From the NCBI GenBank assembly GCA_021018995.1, contig CM037585.1, positions 72,542,646 to 72,606,645 on the forward strand: a stretch of DNA of 64,000 nucleotides, in the 5' to 3' direction. Position numbers and translations under genes: made by a program. The notes under the pieces are model-generated. The model worked only from the letters and a program-made list of their open reading frames with translations, was not told the origin of the DNA and ran no database searches. This DNA comes from Chloranthus sessilifolius. Its lineage: Eukaryota; Streptophyta; Magnoliopsida; Chloranthales; Chloranthaceae. Below are positions 21,600-31,927 of the stretch, in pieces; the stretch's first letter is position 1; each line of letters begins with the position of its first letter.

Positions 21600-24500
21600 A
21601 TGGTTGTACACCGAGCTGTTGCCAAGTGTTCGCCCAGTGCCATTTCGAATCTCTACGAAAATGCTACCCCAGCTCGGAAGAAGTTACTGAGAGATTCAGT
21701 TTTTGGTGGAATATTTCAAATGCCCAAGGGTGTGGGATTTCTTTCCGATGTGGTGGATGCGATGTTGACATTTTGGGTTGAAAAAAACCACTTCCGAATT
21801 GGGAAGACTGATGTCTATCTTCGGAAGATAGACATTGCATTGATACTGGGCCTTGCCGTAGTTGGCCCAGAAAAGTATACCCCATCCGTTAAACCATCGG
21901 AAGAACAAACCATTCGATACAAATACTTTCGTGGAACGCCTCCTGGAAAAATTCTCCGGTCTCATATAGATGCTGCAATTTGGAGAGCGGAAAGTGATGA
22001 GGACTTCTTAAAGTTGTCCCTTCTGTTTGTGCTGTGCATATTTCTCTTCCCCGGGTCCCACCATCAGATTTCGAAAGACCACATCGACCTCATCGATGAT
22101 GTGGAGACCTTTAACCGAACTCCGTGGGGTCTGCACATCTACCAAGACTTGATCGAGTATATAATTAAGGGCGCGGTGAATAGAAAAACCGCCGAGATGG
22201 ATAAAGCCCTGAAGACGTACAACACATATGGATGCATATGTGTACTTCAATGGTGGGCTTATGAGATCCTGCCCGATATATCGCCATCCCAGCTAGGCCT
22301 CAAGGACCCTTTCCCACGGCTGCTGAAATGGTCGGACAGGGCGCAGTCAAGGATCAAAGGTTACACTCGCGGGCAGATGTTAGACAGCAAGGTATGAGGT
22401 CTATTGCCTATTCAAAAAAAAGCAACTTACCGATTCATTCTAGAATCGATAACGATTCATTACAGAATCGATACCGATTCATTTACGAATCGATAACGAT
22501 TCCTTAACAATCGATAGCGATTCCGTACAGAGTCGATAACGACTTACTAAGTAGTCGATAACGATTCATTAAATAATCGTTATAGCGATTTTTTAACGAA
22601 TCGATAACGATTTATTAAATAGTCGGTACCGATTCTTTACATAATCGAGAGTGATTTATTATATATAACGATCATTTTATTCTGTTGTTTACATGTTTCA
22701 TTTTCTTTCAAAAGGTTCGCGCTCCCCTCGTGCCTCAGGGCTTTGAATTAGAGATACCCGTGTTAAGAGAATATCTACGGGTTCAAAAGGAGGTTGGGGG
22801 GAAGAGGAAAGAACCGGTCAAGAAAGCTGTGGAAGAGATGCGGCCGAAGAAAAAAAGAAATTATATTCCGGTCGAGAATATTGGAGAGGAAGAATGGGAT
22901 GACGCATCGACGTCTGAAGAAGAACCCCTCTCGAAAAAGGGCCCCGTCCATGTGGGAGAGGGTCGGCCAAGAACTAGGGGGGCCACCAAGGAGAGCCTGG
23001 CAGCGAAAGATAGCCCAGCTGAACCGTCCACCTCCAATGATTCTTTGTTGAGGAGGGTCGATCATTTGACACTGGATAACTTGAAGCTCACCCAAAGAAT
23101 GAGCGATTTGAAGGGAGAGAATAAGGCCCTGGCTAAACGTTGCGCTTCTTTAGAGAAACTATGCAACTCCTTCAATGAGAGGCTGAATTCAAGGGATGCG
23201 GAGTGGCAGAAGTTAAATCACTACAACTATTTGGTCAGAAAGGGCCAGACGGATATAAAAGAACTCCTTGAAAATTTATTGGAGACGAGACCTAAGGTAT
23301 GTGTTGAAATCTGGTTTTAGATGTTCAATTTTGTTAACATAAATCGATATCGATTATATATACAGTCGATATCGATTATATATGCAATCGTTATCGACTC
23401 TATATACAGTCGATATCGATTATATATATAGTCGCTATCGATTGTAAAATCTATAGCGACTATATATATAACCGATAACGATCATATATAAAATCGAGAG
23501 CGACTATAAGTACAATCGATAATGATTATATTTAAAATCGATTTGGACTTTTTAAAATGTGGACCAAAAATTAATTCTTATTTTGCATCATTATTACGAT
23601 GTACAGGATGTGGCTATGGAGGAGCTGATATCGAAGGTGTGCGACACAGCCTTCGATAAGGAACCATCAGCTCCTGTGCATCAGGTTCCTCCTCCTCCTC
23701 CCGTTGATGAAGTGAAGGCAGCTGCTGACAAGCAGCCTGAGACCCAAACTGATAAGGGTCCTGCTGGTGAAGAGGAAACCTCTTTTCAATTGCCTCACCA
23801 ACAAGCTGAGCTTCGCTTAAGACCTAGGCAAGCGAAAGTCAGCAAAGTAATTGCCGTCAAACCTAAGGCACAGCGAAGGGTAGCGGCTGAAAAGAAGCCT
23901 ATTACCGGTCACCGGTCTATTTGTCAAGATGCTCCTCGTGACAATGAGCAAAATATATGCTAGACATATGGAACAAGCCTCTGAAGGAGGACGAGTAAGT
24001 TATTCTACCCTGAATACTTAACTTTATTATTATATATTTATCGTGAAGAATAGTTAAATTGGCCATTTTTTATGCAGAGAATATGTTAACACTGTCGGCA
24101 AGTATAAGTTGGTGGTGCAATCCTTCAGATGTCTGGCGGGAACTCAGTACCTGGATAACTTTGTAAGTTTAACATACTGTAGGCAAAATCAAGAATGGTT
24201 AAAGTTGTCGACAACTCGAAAAAGAGTCGATATCGATTCCTTATAGAGTCGATAACGATGACTTACATAATCGTTATCGACTCTCAAATTAATCGAGTTC
24301 GATGGCTTTTAGAGTCGCTAACGATGGCTTATGTAATCGTTAGCGACTCTGTACATCATCGATATCGATTCATTAGAGAGTCGATAACGATTTCGATGAC
24401 TTAAATAATCGTTATCGACTCTCAAATTAATCGATATCGATGACTTATAGAGTCGATAACGATTATGTATTTAACTCTAACTGCATATTTTAATCTAACT

Positions 24501-25456
24501 GCATTGGTTTCAGGTTATGGGCGCCTACCTGAGACATTTGAAAGTAATTAATGATAAAATTCATCCTGATAAAGAGGTCAAAAACTTCCTTATGGACCCT
24601 GCCGCGCTGACGTACATGGGCTATGAACTGAGAGATTTCAACAAATTCCTGCTTGTTGAAAAATTATACGACCAGTCGATCGAGGTTCAAGTTCAAAGGT
24701 GGGCTGCCTATAGACAAAGAGAGACCAGAGGAAAGAAGCTGATAGAAACTTTCTTCTTCAATGAGCTTCAGAATCTGTGGGCTCACGAATGCAACATAGT
24801 ATGCTTTTATCCTCTTTATAATTATTCTTTTTAATTTTTCTATCATACCCTTTGAGATTATATTACTTTTTTGTAGATATTTATGCCAATATATTCAGAA
24901 CAAGCACTACACTGGGCGCTTGCGATCGTAAAGGTAGTCAAACGATCGATAATGATCGTCGACCCTATATTTAATAGGCCCTCTAAGAAAAGATATGTGT
25001 CCCAATTGCAGGTGCTGGTAAGATATTTTGCTTAGTATATCTTTTATCATTGTTAGCTTAACATATCTGACACTCCTCTCTATTATTTCGAAACAGACCC
25101 AATACCTTCCCGTGATTTTATATTCGTACGGTGACTCCGCTACACTAATCAAGAAGAGATATCCTTGGTCATCTAGTGACTGCCGGATCAAAGCCGTCCC
25201 CCGACAGACCAACTCCTGTGGTTGTGGAGTGTTTGTTGTGAAGTATGTCGAATACTTTATGATGGGGAAGAAATTTAACTTCGCGCCATCAGATATAGAT
25301 AGGATCAGGGCAGAAATTGGCCATATACTGGCTATATACAACGGCGATGATGAGTCTGAAGCACGACAAAAAGGAGGGGGAGCAGCAGCAGTGTGGTTGT
25401 ATTTGAATATTTTTGTAATTGTAAATGAAATATTTTTTCTTAATGAATTATTTTGA
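21600..25456 (+). CDS. DUF1985-like / Ulp1 (C48) cysteine protease, seven exons, element B
   Basis: Exons: 21,600-22,391; 22,715-23,296; 23,607-23,994; 24,078-24,162; 24,514-24,798; 24,877-25,017; 25,097-25,456, all with GT..AG junctions and matching phases. The product is about 876 residues. Residues 1-264 form a helical domain like DUF1985 of plant transposon proteins (VYLRKIDIALILGL; LLFVLCIFLFPGSHH; LIDDVETFNRTPWG). Residues 265-458 have a KKKR basic patch, an acidic Ser/Glu patch and a coiled coil (LTLDNLKLTQRMSDL). Residues 459-587 are Pro-rich and basic. The C-terminal ~160 residues are a Ulp1-type protease with His (ALHWALAIV, ~722), Asp (IMIVDP, ~739), Gln and Cys (PRQTNSCGCGVFVVKY, ~794 and ~798). 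One problem: exon 3 reads into TAG at 23,961-23,963, and the LDIWNKPLKEDE reading that joins exon 4 is in another frame. Either there is a one-base frameshift near 23,950, or the protein ends there and the protease part is made separately. Family knowledge: Ulp1 proteases cut SUMO conjugates, and related transposon proteins can act in anti-silencing. Function here is inferred. Confidence 0.75.
22444..22665. repeat. 22-bp dyad array, B type, block 4 (intron 1)
   Basis: Ten units, mostly at 22-bp steps: tcgataacga, tcgataccga, tcgataacga, tcgatagcga, tcgataacga, tcgataacga, tcgttatagcga, tcgataacga, tcggtaccga, tcgagagtga. The array fills most of intron 1 (22,392-22,714). Confidence 0.9.
23343..23545. 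repeat. 22-bp dyad array, B type, block 5 (intron 2)
   Basis: About ten units: tcgatatcga, tcgatatcga, tcgttatcga, tcgatatcga, tcgctatcga, then tagcga, gataacga, tcgagagcga, tcgataatga and tcgatttgg forms, with 22-bp steps apart from one short unit. It occupies intron 2 (23,297-23,606). Confidence 0.9.
24226..24470. repeat. 22-bp dyad array, B type, block 6 (intron 4)
   Basis: About eleven units with cores tcgatatcga, tcgataacga, tcgttatcga, tcgagttcga, tcgctaacga, tcgttagcga, tcgatatcga, tcgataacga, tcgttatcga, tcgatatcga and tcgataacga. A 22-bp step holds except for one 28-bp unit. It occupies intron 4 (24,163-24,513). Confidence 0.9.
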
Positions 25457-25529
25457 ATATAATTGCACTATTTTTATGTAGTTGTAGTTAAAAAGTAGAA
25501 ATAGCAACCATTAGTGACTACATATATAG

Positions 25530-25835
25530 TCGTCATCGACTATATAAATAATCGGTGACGACTCTGTATGTAATCGCTACCGACTATATAACTAATCGTT
25601 ACGACTCTTTATGTAATCGCTAACGACTATATAACTAATCGTTAACGACTCTTTAGGTAATCGATATCGACTCTATATAGAGTCGTCATCGACGGTATCC
25701 ATAATCGATACCGATTCTTAAATGAATCGATATCGACTTTATAAATAGTCGATGGCGACTCTATATAGAGTCGATATCGATTATGGATACAGTCGATGAC
25801 GACTCTATGATACATCGGTAAAGACTATATTACAG
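25530..25835. repeat. 22-bp dyad array, B type, block 7 (between convergent genes)
   Basis: Thirteen or more units, nearly all at 22-bp steps: tcgtcatcga, tcggtgacga, tcgctaccga, tcgttacga, tcgctaacga, tcgttaacga, tcgatatcga, tcgtcatcga, tcgataccga, tcgatatcga, tcgatggcga, tcgatatcga, tcgatgacga. It lies between the end of the Ulp1-type gene and the end of the transposase pseudogene. Confidence 0.9.
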
Positions 25836-25900
25836 TAAAAAAACATGGATTCTGAATTTCTCATTTACATTCAATCTATCATTATTAAAAATATACACTG

Positions 25901-28471
25901 TCAGCCCATCGGTCCCACTGCCGTGCAGCTCCTGCGGTTGTGACCATATTCACTGCACCTGCTACACTGTAGTGCCCTAACCTCACCCTTAGACCTTATC
26001 CTTCTCTTCCTCGGACGGCCGGCTTGCTTTCGGCAATAATAGGGTGGTCTCACTTTCATATTTTCAGGGAGTTGCTCTGCTTGGAACTCCCATTGACTTT
26101 TATCGAGGGTGGGAACCCATTGCTCGTCATATGTATGGTAGTTGTAACTTCTTCGATTGATGGCCGCCACGGCATGGGAGCAAGGCAAGCCATGAATGTG
26201 CCAATGGCGGCAACTACAGGTCTTATGTTCCAAGTCGACGTGATGAATAAAATTTTCGAAATTGACTTGGAATTGATCGCGCCCGTATGGTTGAGCTCTC
26301 TTTCTACCAGCCCATTGCAACACCTTCTTCATGTGAGCGTCTGCTTTCGGGCAGAGAAGGGTGGTCCATTTCTCAGATAACTCTCTGCATTTTTGAAAAT
26401 AATCGGCGACTTTCTCTCTAGTAGTTCTGATTAAGTCGATAATTGGTCTCTCTCGAGCTATCTTTAGCATGCTGTTTAAACTTTCAGCAATATTCGTAGT
26501 CAGAGAATCGTACTGCCTTCCTTCCATATGTGCGCGTGCCCAATGCTTCGGATCTATTTTCAAAATATATTCTACGGCCTGAGAATCAGCAGGATCTTTC
26601 TTCATTTCGTTAATAAAATAATCAAATTTCTCTTTCGAATATGCACGCGCGGCGCACCACCATAGACCCTTCACATTGTTCCTGGGATACTTGTGCTGCA
26701 AATTTTGTTTCATATGCCGCATGCAGTAGTTGTGATATGCATTAGGGAAGATACGTTTCACCGCATTTATTAAACCCTTCGACCTGTTCGTGATAAATAC
26801 GAGATCTTCGTTAAACCCACCGATCACGAACGCACCTACCCGTTCAAGAAACCACATCCACGTATCCTCTTCTTCTAACTCGACCACGAAAAATGCTAAC
26901 GGTAATATATGACCATTACCATCTTGCGCAGAGGCGATAAGTAGGATCCCTTCGAAATGTCCTCATAGGTGTGTGCCGTCTACAAGCAATATGCGACGAA
27001 GTGTATTGCGGTAGCTTCCGATGCATGGGCCAAAACTCTAAAAAAATCTTTGAAACTTACCGTCAAGAGTAAGTTGAAAGGATGTTTGTACATTAGGATC
27101 TACCCTCTCCATCTCCTTCACGTAGGCCGGTAGATCAACAAATTGTCCTTCCCAACTTCCTCTAATATCATTAAGGGCAAGCTCTTTTCCCCTCCAAGCT
27201 TTTGCATATGAGATTTGCACATTATAAGCTTTTGCAATATCAAACATTATCGACGCCGGTGTGTAGTCGAATCCTTCCATAAGTTTATCCCGTACATAGT
27301 TCGCTACGAAGGAGATTGTTGCATTACGGTGACCGTGCGGTCCGATCTTAGCGGCTCCGCATGTGTGAGTACTATTGAATGTCTTGATTTGGAAAGAATC
27401 GAGCCCAGTCAATTTAGAAGCATGTATTCGCCACGAACAATCGGGTTCGTAGCATCCGGCTGTCACTCGATAACTAGCGGTCCTCAAAGGCCGAATTTGA
27501 AAGTTTTTCTCCACCGCGTGTTCTTTCAATGCTCTTTGAAATGTTTGTTTATCTCGGAAGTTCTCTCCAATTTTAAACGTCCAATTCTGATATTCAGTTT
27601 CCACCTCTTCATCGGAGGAGTCGCCCGATGTCTCTGACATTTCGTAATCTCCGTCTACTAGGGGATTGTCAATGTCTCTCACAAAAATTTTCGGATCCTC
27701 TTTGATAAACCCATCCGGTTTGCCTTTATATTCTTCTTCTAAGGTATCTTCATTCATGGCTTGAGGATGACTACGCCATTCACTAGCGGTGTTCTCGGGT
27801 GGTTGACTAGATCCTTCACCGAAGGGGTTCTGATGTGATTGACCGGATCCTTCACAGAATGGATAATGGCGTGGTTGGCTAGGCCCTTCACCGAAGGGGT
27901 GCTCATGTGTATGGACATGGGGTTGAGTTACTCCGATAATTCCCATCGATGGCATGGTAGAACATAAGTCTTGAGTAAACCAAGTTGTCCATCCACCGGG
28001 GAAGATATGACTGAAATCGTTGGTATCCACCACCCTTTCTGAACTATAGTCTAACCATTGACTACATTGTTGTGACCCATGCATGTATTTTACTGGGTCA
28101 TCTTACGATTCAATCGGAGCATCATTTAAATCAAATGTTGCTTTCCCTCTGCCATCGTTCACTGCAATATAACCGTCATCGCCTAACGGGACGGTATCGT
28201 ATACAATTTCATCCTCAAACTTACATGGCTGAAATGAATGAGTCACAAAATCAGTCCCGCCGAGATTTACTTGTTCAGCTTCAACTGGGAAGGATGACAG
28301 TTCCTTAATGATGAATACTTTTATGACGTCCACTCCGGATTTATAAAACGTAAATAATGTAGCCAAATCATCAGAGTCCAAAATGTCGGCAACCACAGGC
28401 ATATTCACTATCTTCATATGAAACTTTGTGGAAATTGTTTCATCCGCCTTCGCAAAACTGACAGCAGACAT
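25901..28471 (-). pseudogene. MURA-type Mutator-like transposase of element B, broken
   Basis: A single minus-strand frame runs from the ATG at 28,471 to 25,901, broken only by stops at 28,103-28,105 (TAA), 27,038-27,040 (TAG) and 26,963-26,965 (TGA). N-terminal domain: about 120 residues with FDLNDAP. Then a MuDR-type DNA-binding domain (FRDKQTFQRALKEHAVEKNF; CSWRIHASK; HTCGAAKIG). The catalytic MULE domain has the first Asp in LLVDGTHL (codon at 26,978-26,980) and the Glu in NIAESLNSML. The second Asp position reads FITNRSKGL, where the family has Ser-Asp-Arg, so Asp is replaced by Asn. Then a SWIM zinc finger (CSCRHWHIHGLPCSHAV) and a CCHC knuckle (CSRCSEYGHNRRSC). Stops plus the missing Asp argue it is inactive. 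It converges on the Ulp1-type gene. Confidence 0.85.
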
Positions 28472-28671
28472 TCACCTTATGAATTGTTCATAAGAAATTT
28501 CAATTAAAATGTTAATAAGCCTCCATCGGCCACCTTGATACAAGCCATCATCGTTTACAAGAAGGCCATCATAGCGACAAAGAAGAGGAATCCTCACGTC
28601 TGTCATCGTCTGTTTAAGAATGAGAAGGAAGGGTCATAACACGTGTCATCCATCACAAGGATCGGGTGTCA

Positions 28672-29005
28672 CGACAATTTAGGCAAGGTCGATTTGGTCT
28701 CATCCAAAAAACAATAATTATTTTTAGGACATTATGCTATTAAAAAAGTGGACAAAGTTGAGAAAATTCAATGCACCAGGTTGATTGGGCATTATCTTAT
28801 GTTTGACCCGTTTTGAAGCATAGCATTTGAATGCTACATTAGTGTGCATTTGAACGCTACATTAGTGTTGAGATCTAATGCCACGTGGCATGTGATCCCA
28901 AAAATAGGCATTTTGGGATTATTAATCATGTGATATGTGATCTAAAACATTAAATTTTCATTTTATATCTTTTATGCCCTTCAAAAATATGGTCAAAGTT
29001 TGACT
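28672..29005. other. Unassigned AT-rich stretch
   Basis: No gene seen. It contains two near-identical phrases gcatttgaa(t/c)gctacattagtg at 28,824 and 28,847. Confidence 0.4.
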
Positions 29006-29010
29006 TATAT
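29006..29010. repeat. Target-site duplication, left (TATAT)
   Basis: TATAT immediately before the left LTR, matching TATAT at 41,851-41,855 after the right LTR. Confidence 0.9.
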
Positions 29011-31521
29011 TGTGACAGCCCGAATTTCAGCACCTCGAAACCCGTGCCATCAACACGATCCTCTAGGCCGTGCCCCATGGATATGTACGGAACATTGGTA
29101 TAATCAAGCAATAATAAAGAGATAAGCAATTAACTGCATAAGCGAAAAAGAAATCAATATGCCCATCTGGCACATACAAAAGACGGTTCTACTTTCATGC
29201 CACTACATTAACAGAGAACCGATCCGAACCATCGGTGATACACAGATCACCCCAGATGGTTCGCCCAAAAGAATAAAGTCAATCTAATTACATTATTTAA
29301 CAAGAACAAAGGCTTGACATACCAAGCAGTACAATCTGCTCTCAAAAACCCTCTCTCAAAGTACTCAGCGGAGTCTCCTAGAAGAAGTCCTCGGGAGGAG
29401 GCTCCAACTCGTCCCTAGGCACGTAATCCGAATCATCCGAATCAACGTCTCCCGAAGTCTTGGCCGCTGCTAATAATGGACCTGCAACATATAGTCTAAA
29501 GGGGTGAGCTACATCCTAGCTCAATAGGGAACAACACAATAAACATATAAATTAAAATCTCACATATATTCTATGGTATTCTAAGCATAATGTATCTATA
29601 CACTTGCTAGAAAAACAGTTTAAAAGATGGCACTTTACATTCAGTTTACTGGTAGTTTGCATATTTTACTTTACTATTGATTTATCATGAATGACACTGA
29701 ACAGGCCTAAAGCAAAACTTAAATCTTCAACTTAAGTAATCCCCGAGCAATATAGCATCGAGCCCCGATGGAATACCACCATTGTCGCCTAAATAGACAG
29801 TTGTTATATGTATTCCCTAGGAATACTACCCAAGCCCCTTTCTCAATAGGCGGCAGGGTTAAATCTCATCTCAACATCCCTGGGATATGCTTACTGTGTA
29901 CGGATAGACCCCCGCACAGGTGTACGGATTGGCCGTCGTACCGATCACGGATATCCTACCGCGTCAGTCGTGGGTATCCCGCCACGTCGGTGGGGTATAC
30001 TCAACAAACCTCAAATAACAAAAATAACATGTGCTTTACATATAATTGGTCACCGTATAAAGTGCTATCTTATATCAGTTAGGCCTCAACAGTAGTTTTT
30101 CAATCTTGTTTACATCCCTAGGATGTCTAAATTACTCGCATCACCTTGATGCCCTTATCACTTTTTCATCCCCTGGGGATATCTCATTTTCATTAACTTA
30201 CTTGTCTCAATTATTCACATCACACTGATGCCTTTATCATTTTCTTGGTGTCACCCACACACCCATTTTTATAAAGCTTCTCACAATTAAAATATTTTCA
30301 AATTGATATCTATATCACTACATACATGCTCTTACAATTACAGTACATGTTCAAGGTGTTCCCTACCTCAAGTTTCTGAAGGTCCAAGCATCAAGGTCCC
30401 ACGCGGCTCTTTGTGCTCGCATTCACATGTACCACCTATGGTACATCACAATATATGCAACACATCACTAAAGATGTAATAAAGAAGGTCCTAGACCCTC
30501 CATGAACCTCGAAGTCCAATTAAGAAGTCAAGTGAATCTGCCAAAATCGATTAATCGATTCCCAAAATCGATTAATCAAAACCCAAATCGATTAATCGAT
30601 TCTCAAAATTGATTAATCGAAATCCAAAATCGATTAATCGATCCCAAATCGATTAATCGAAATCCCTAAAATGGTAAGGTCGATTCTCAAATTGAGCAGT
30701 CGAAAACCTAAAATCGATTAGTCGATTTCAAATCAATTAATCGAAATCCAAAATCGATTAATAGATTTCCCAACTCGATTAGTCGATTTCCCCAGGTCTT
30801 GTTTCTTCAGCCACTGGAGGTACCTAGTCGATTAGTCGATTTCCAAATCGATTAATTGAAATTGGGCATCCCTGGCTTTTCAACTTCTACACCAAAATCG
30901 ATTAATCGAATCTCAATTTCGATTAATCGATTTGGCCAAATTCAGCCCCCTTTCGGGCTGTTCTTTCCAATCTTTTCCTTTTCTATTTTCTTTTTTTTCT
31001 AAGTCTTTAGTCTAACATTTTAACCATACTTAACTGAATTTAACCATCATTCATCTATGCATTTAATTCTAATAAACTTACCTCCATAATCCCTTTTAAA
31101 TGATTGATTTGTTGGGTTTGATGGCTAGGGTTCTAGCTTTTGCTTCAACGATCCCAACGCGTTGAATCCGGCAATCAATGCTCAATCTTCCTCTTGATTT
31201 GTATTAACACCTAGATCCAATAATTCCTCTTGGTTTCTCTCTCTCGCACTTCTTAACTCTCTCTTCAACAACCAAATAAATGAAACCTAGGGTTATTAAA
31301 CCCTTATATCCTCTTTCTAGTTTCGGTATTAAGCACATACACCAGAGATAGGTGTACGTGACCACTAACTCACACTATACACTACACTTAGATCACATTT
31401 GTACCACGTCAGTTCATCACTCCATGAGTTCATTGTTTAACCATCACTTGGTCAAACCTACGACCAGTCAGGCACGAATCTCAAGGTCACTGCTTAACGC
31501 TCAAAATTTTGGGATATTGCA
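29011..31521 (-). repeat. 3' LTR (left copy) of the gypsy element
   Basis: On plus it begins tgtgacagcccg and ends gggatattgca. On minus it starts TGCAATATCCC and ends CTGTCACA, typical of Del/Tekay LTRs. A TATA-like GGATATAAGG (minus) lies at about 31,303-31,312. The palindrome array at 30,541-30,935 is downstream of that TATA in the direction of transcription. Confidence 0.95.
30541..30935. repeat. TCGATTAATCGA palindrome array in the left LTR
   Basis: More than a dozen copies and variants of aaTCGATTAATCGAtt, spaced mostly 19-21 bp by CCCAAA/TCCAAA-like linkers. Some copies show single changes such as TTGATTAATCGA or TCGATTAGTCGA. The 12-bp core is a perfect palindrome with two CG dinucleotides. 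Confidence 0.9.
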
Positions 31522-31533
31522 TTCTCCCCGCCT
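31522..31533 (-). promoter_or_regulatory. Polypurine tract of the gypsy element
   Basis: Read on minus, GGCGGGGAGAA directly precedes the 3' LTR start TGCAATATCCC, the expected position of the plus-strand primer. Confidence 0.8.
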
Positions 31534-31927
31534 TGGGAATTTTTGTCCTCAAAAATAACTCAAAGGTGCGTCGGTTGGGTACCCCACACACTGGGGTGTC
31601 GCGTTCCCACACACAAAAGACGACGTATACCTCACACAATGCAAGAAATAGAAAGTAATGCAATGAATTTCTCAAAATGAATTAGATTTCATTATCGATT
31701 TCTAAAATTTACAGAGCTTCATTTACTATTCTCGCTACTTACAATTGACAATTTAAATATAACAGTACAAAACATCCAAAAAGTGATTACAAAATAAAAC
31801 CATCGTCAGCGCCACGCCACCCCTCTCCCCGACCGATCTAATGCTAGGGCAGTGCTCATAAATCATGGCTCGTGGTGGCTAGCTCGTCTCCGTAGGGCGT
31901 GGGCTGAATCATCTCGAGGGTCGCTCG

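Larger units (their letters stand above)
19806..28660. mobile_element. Element B: Mutator-like element with Ulp1-type accessory gene and transposase pseudogene
   Basis: Extent inferred. It contains a small lysine-rich gene, a seven-exon DUF1985-like/Ulp1 gene on plus and a MURA-type transposase on minus, arranged convergently, with TCG-N4-CGA arrays between the coding parts. A candidate left end starts at 19,806 (gggaaatttacctgacaggc), and the same first bases recur at 21,063. I find no inverted partner near 28.5-28.7 kb, so it may be a terminal-repeat-less Mutator-like element or have a lost right end. Confidence 0.65.

Noticed and set aside
24195..24404. Open frame in intron 4 of the Ulp1-type gene
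   Set aside because: It translates the 22-bp repeat array and is flanked by good splice sites that remove it.
20168..25835. CRISPR-like array (regular repeats with spacers)
   Set aside because: The 12-bp spacers are low-complexity and related to each other, the repeats vary, and the context is plant transposon DNA.
19806..28660. Clear terminal inverted repeats for element B
   Set aside because: I searched near both inferred ends and found no convincing inverted match, so the boundaries are left as inferred.
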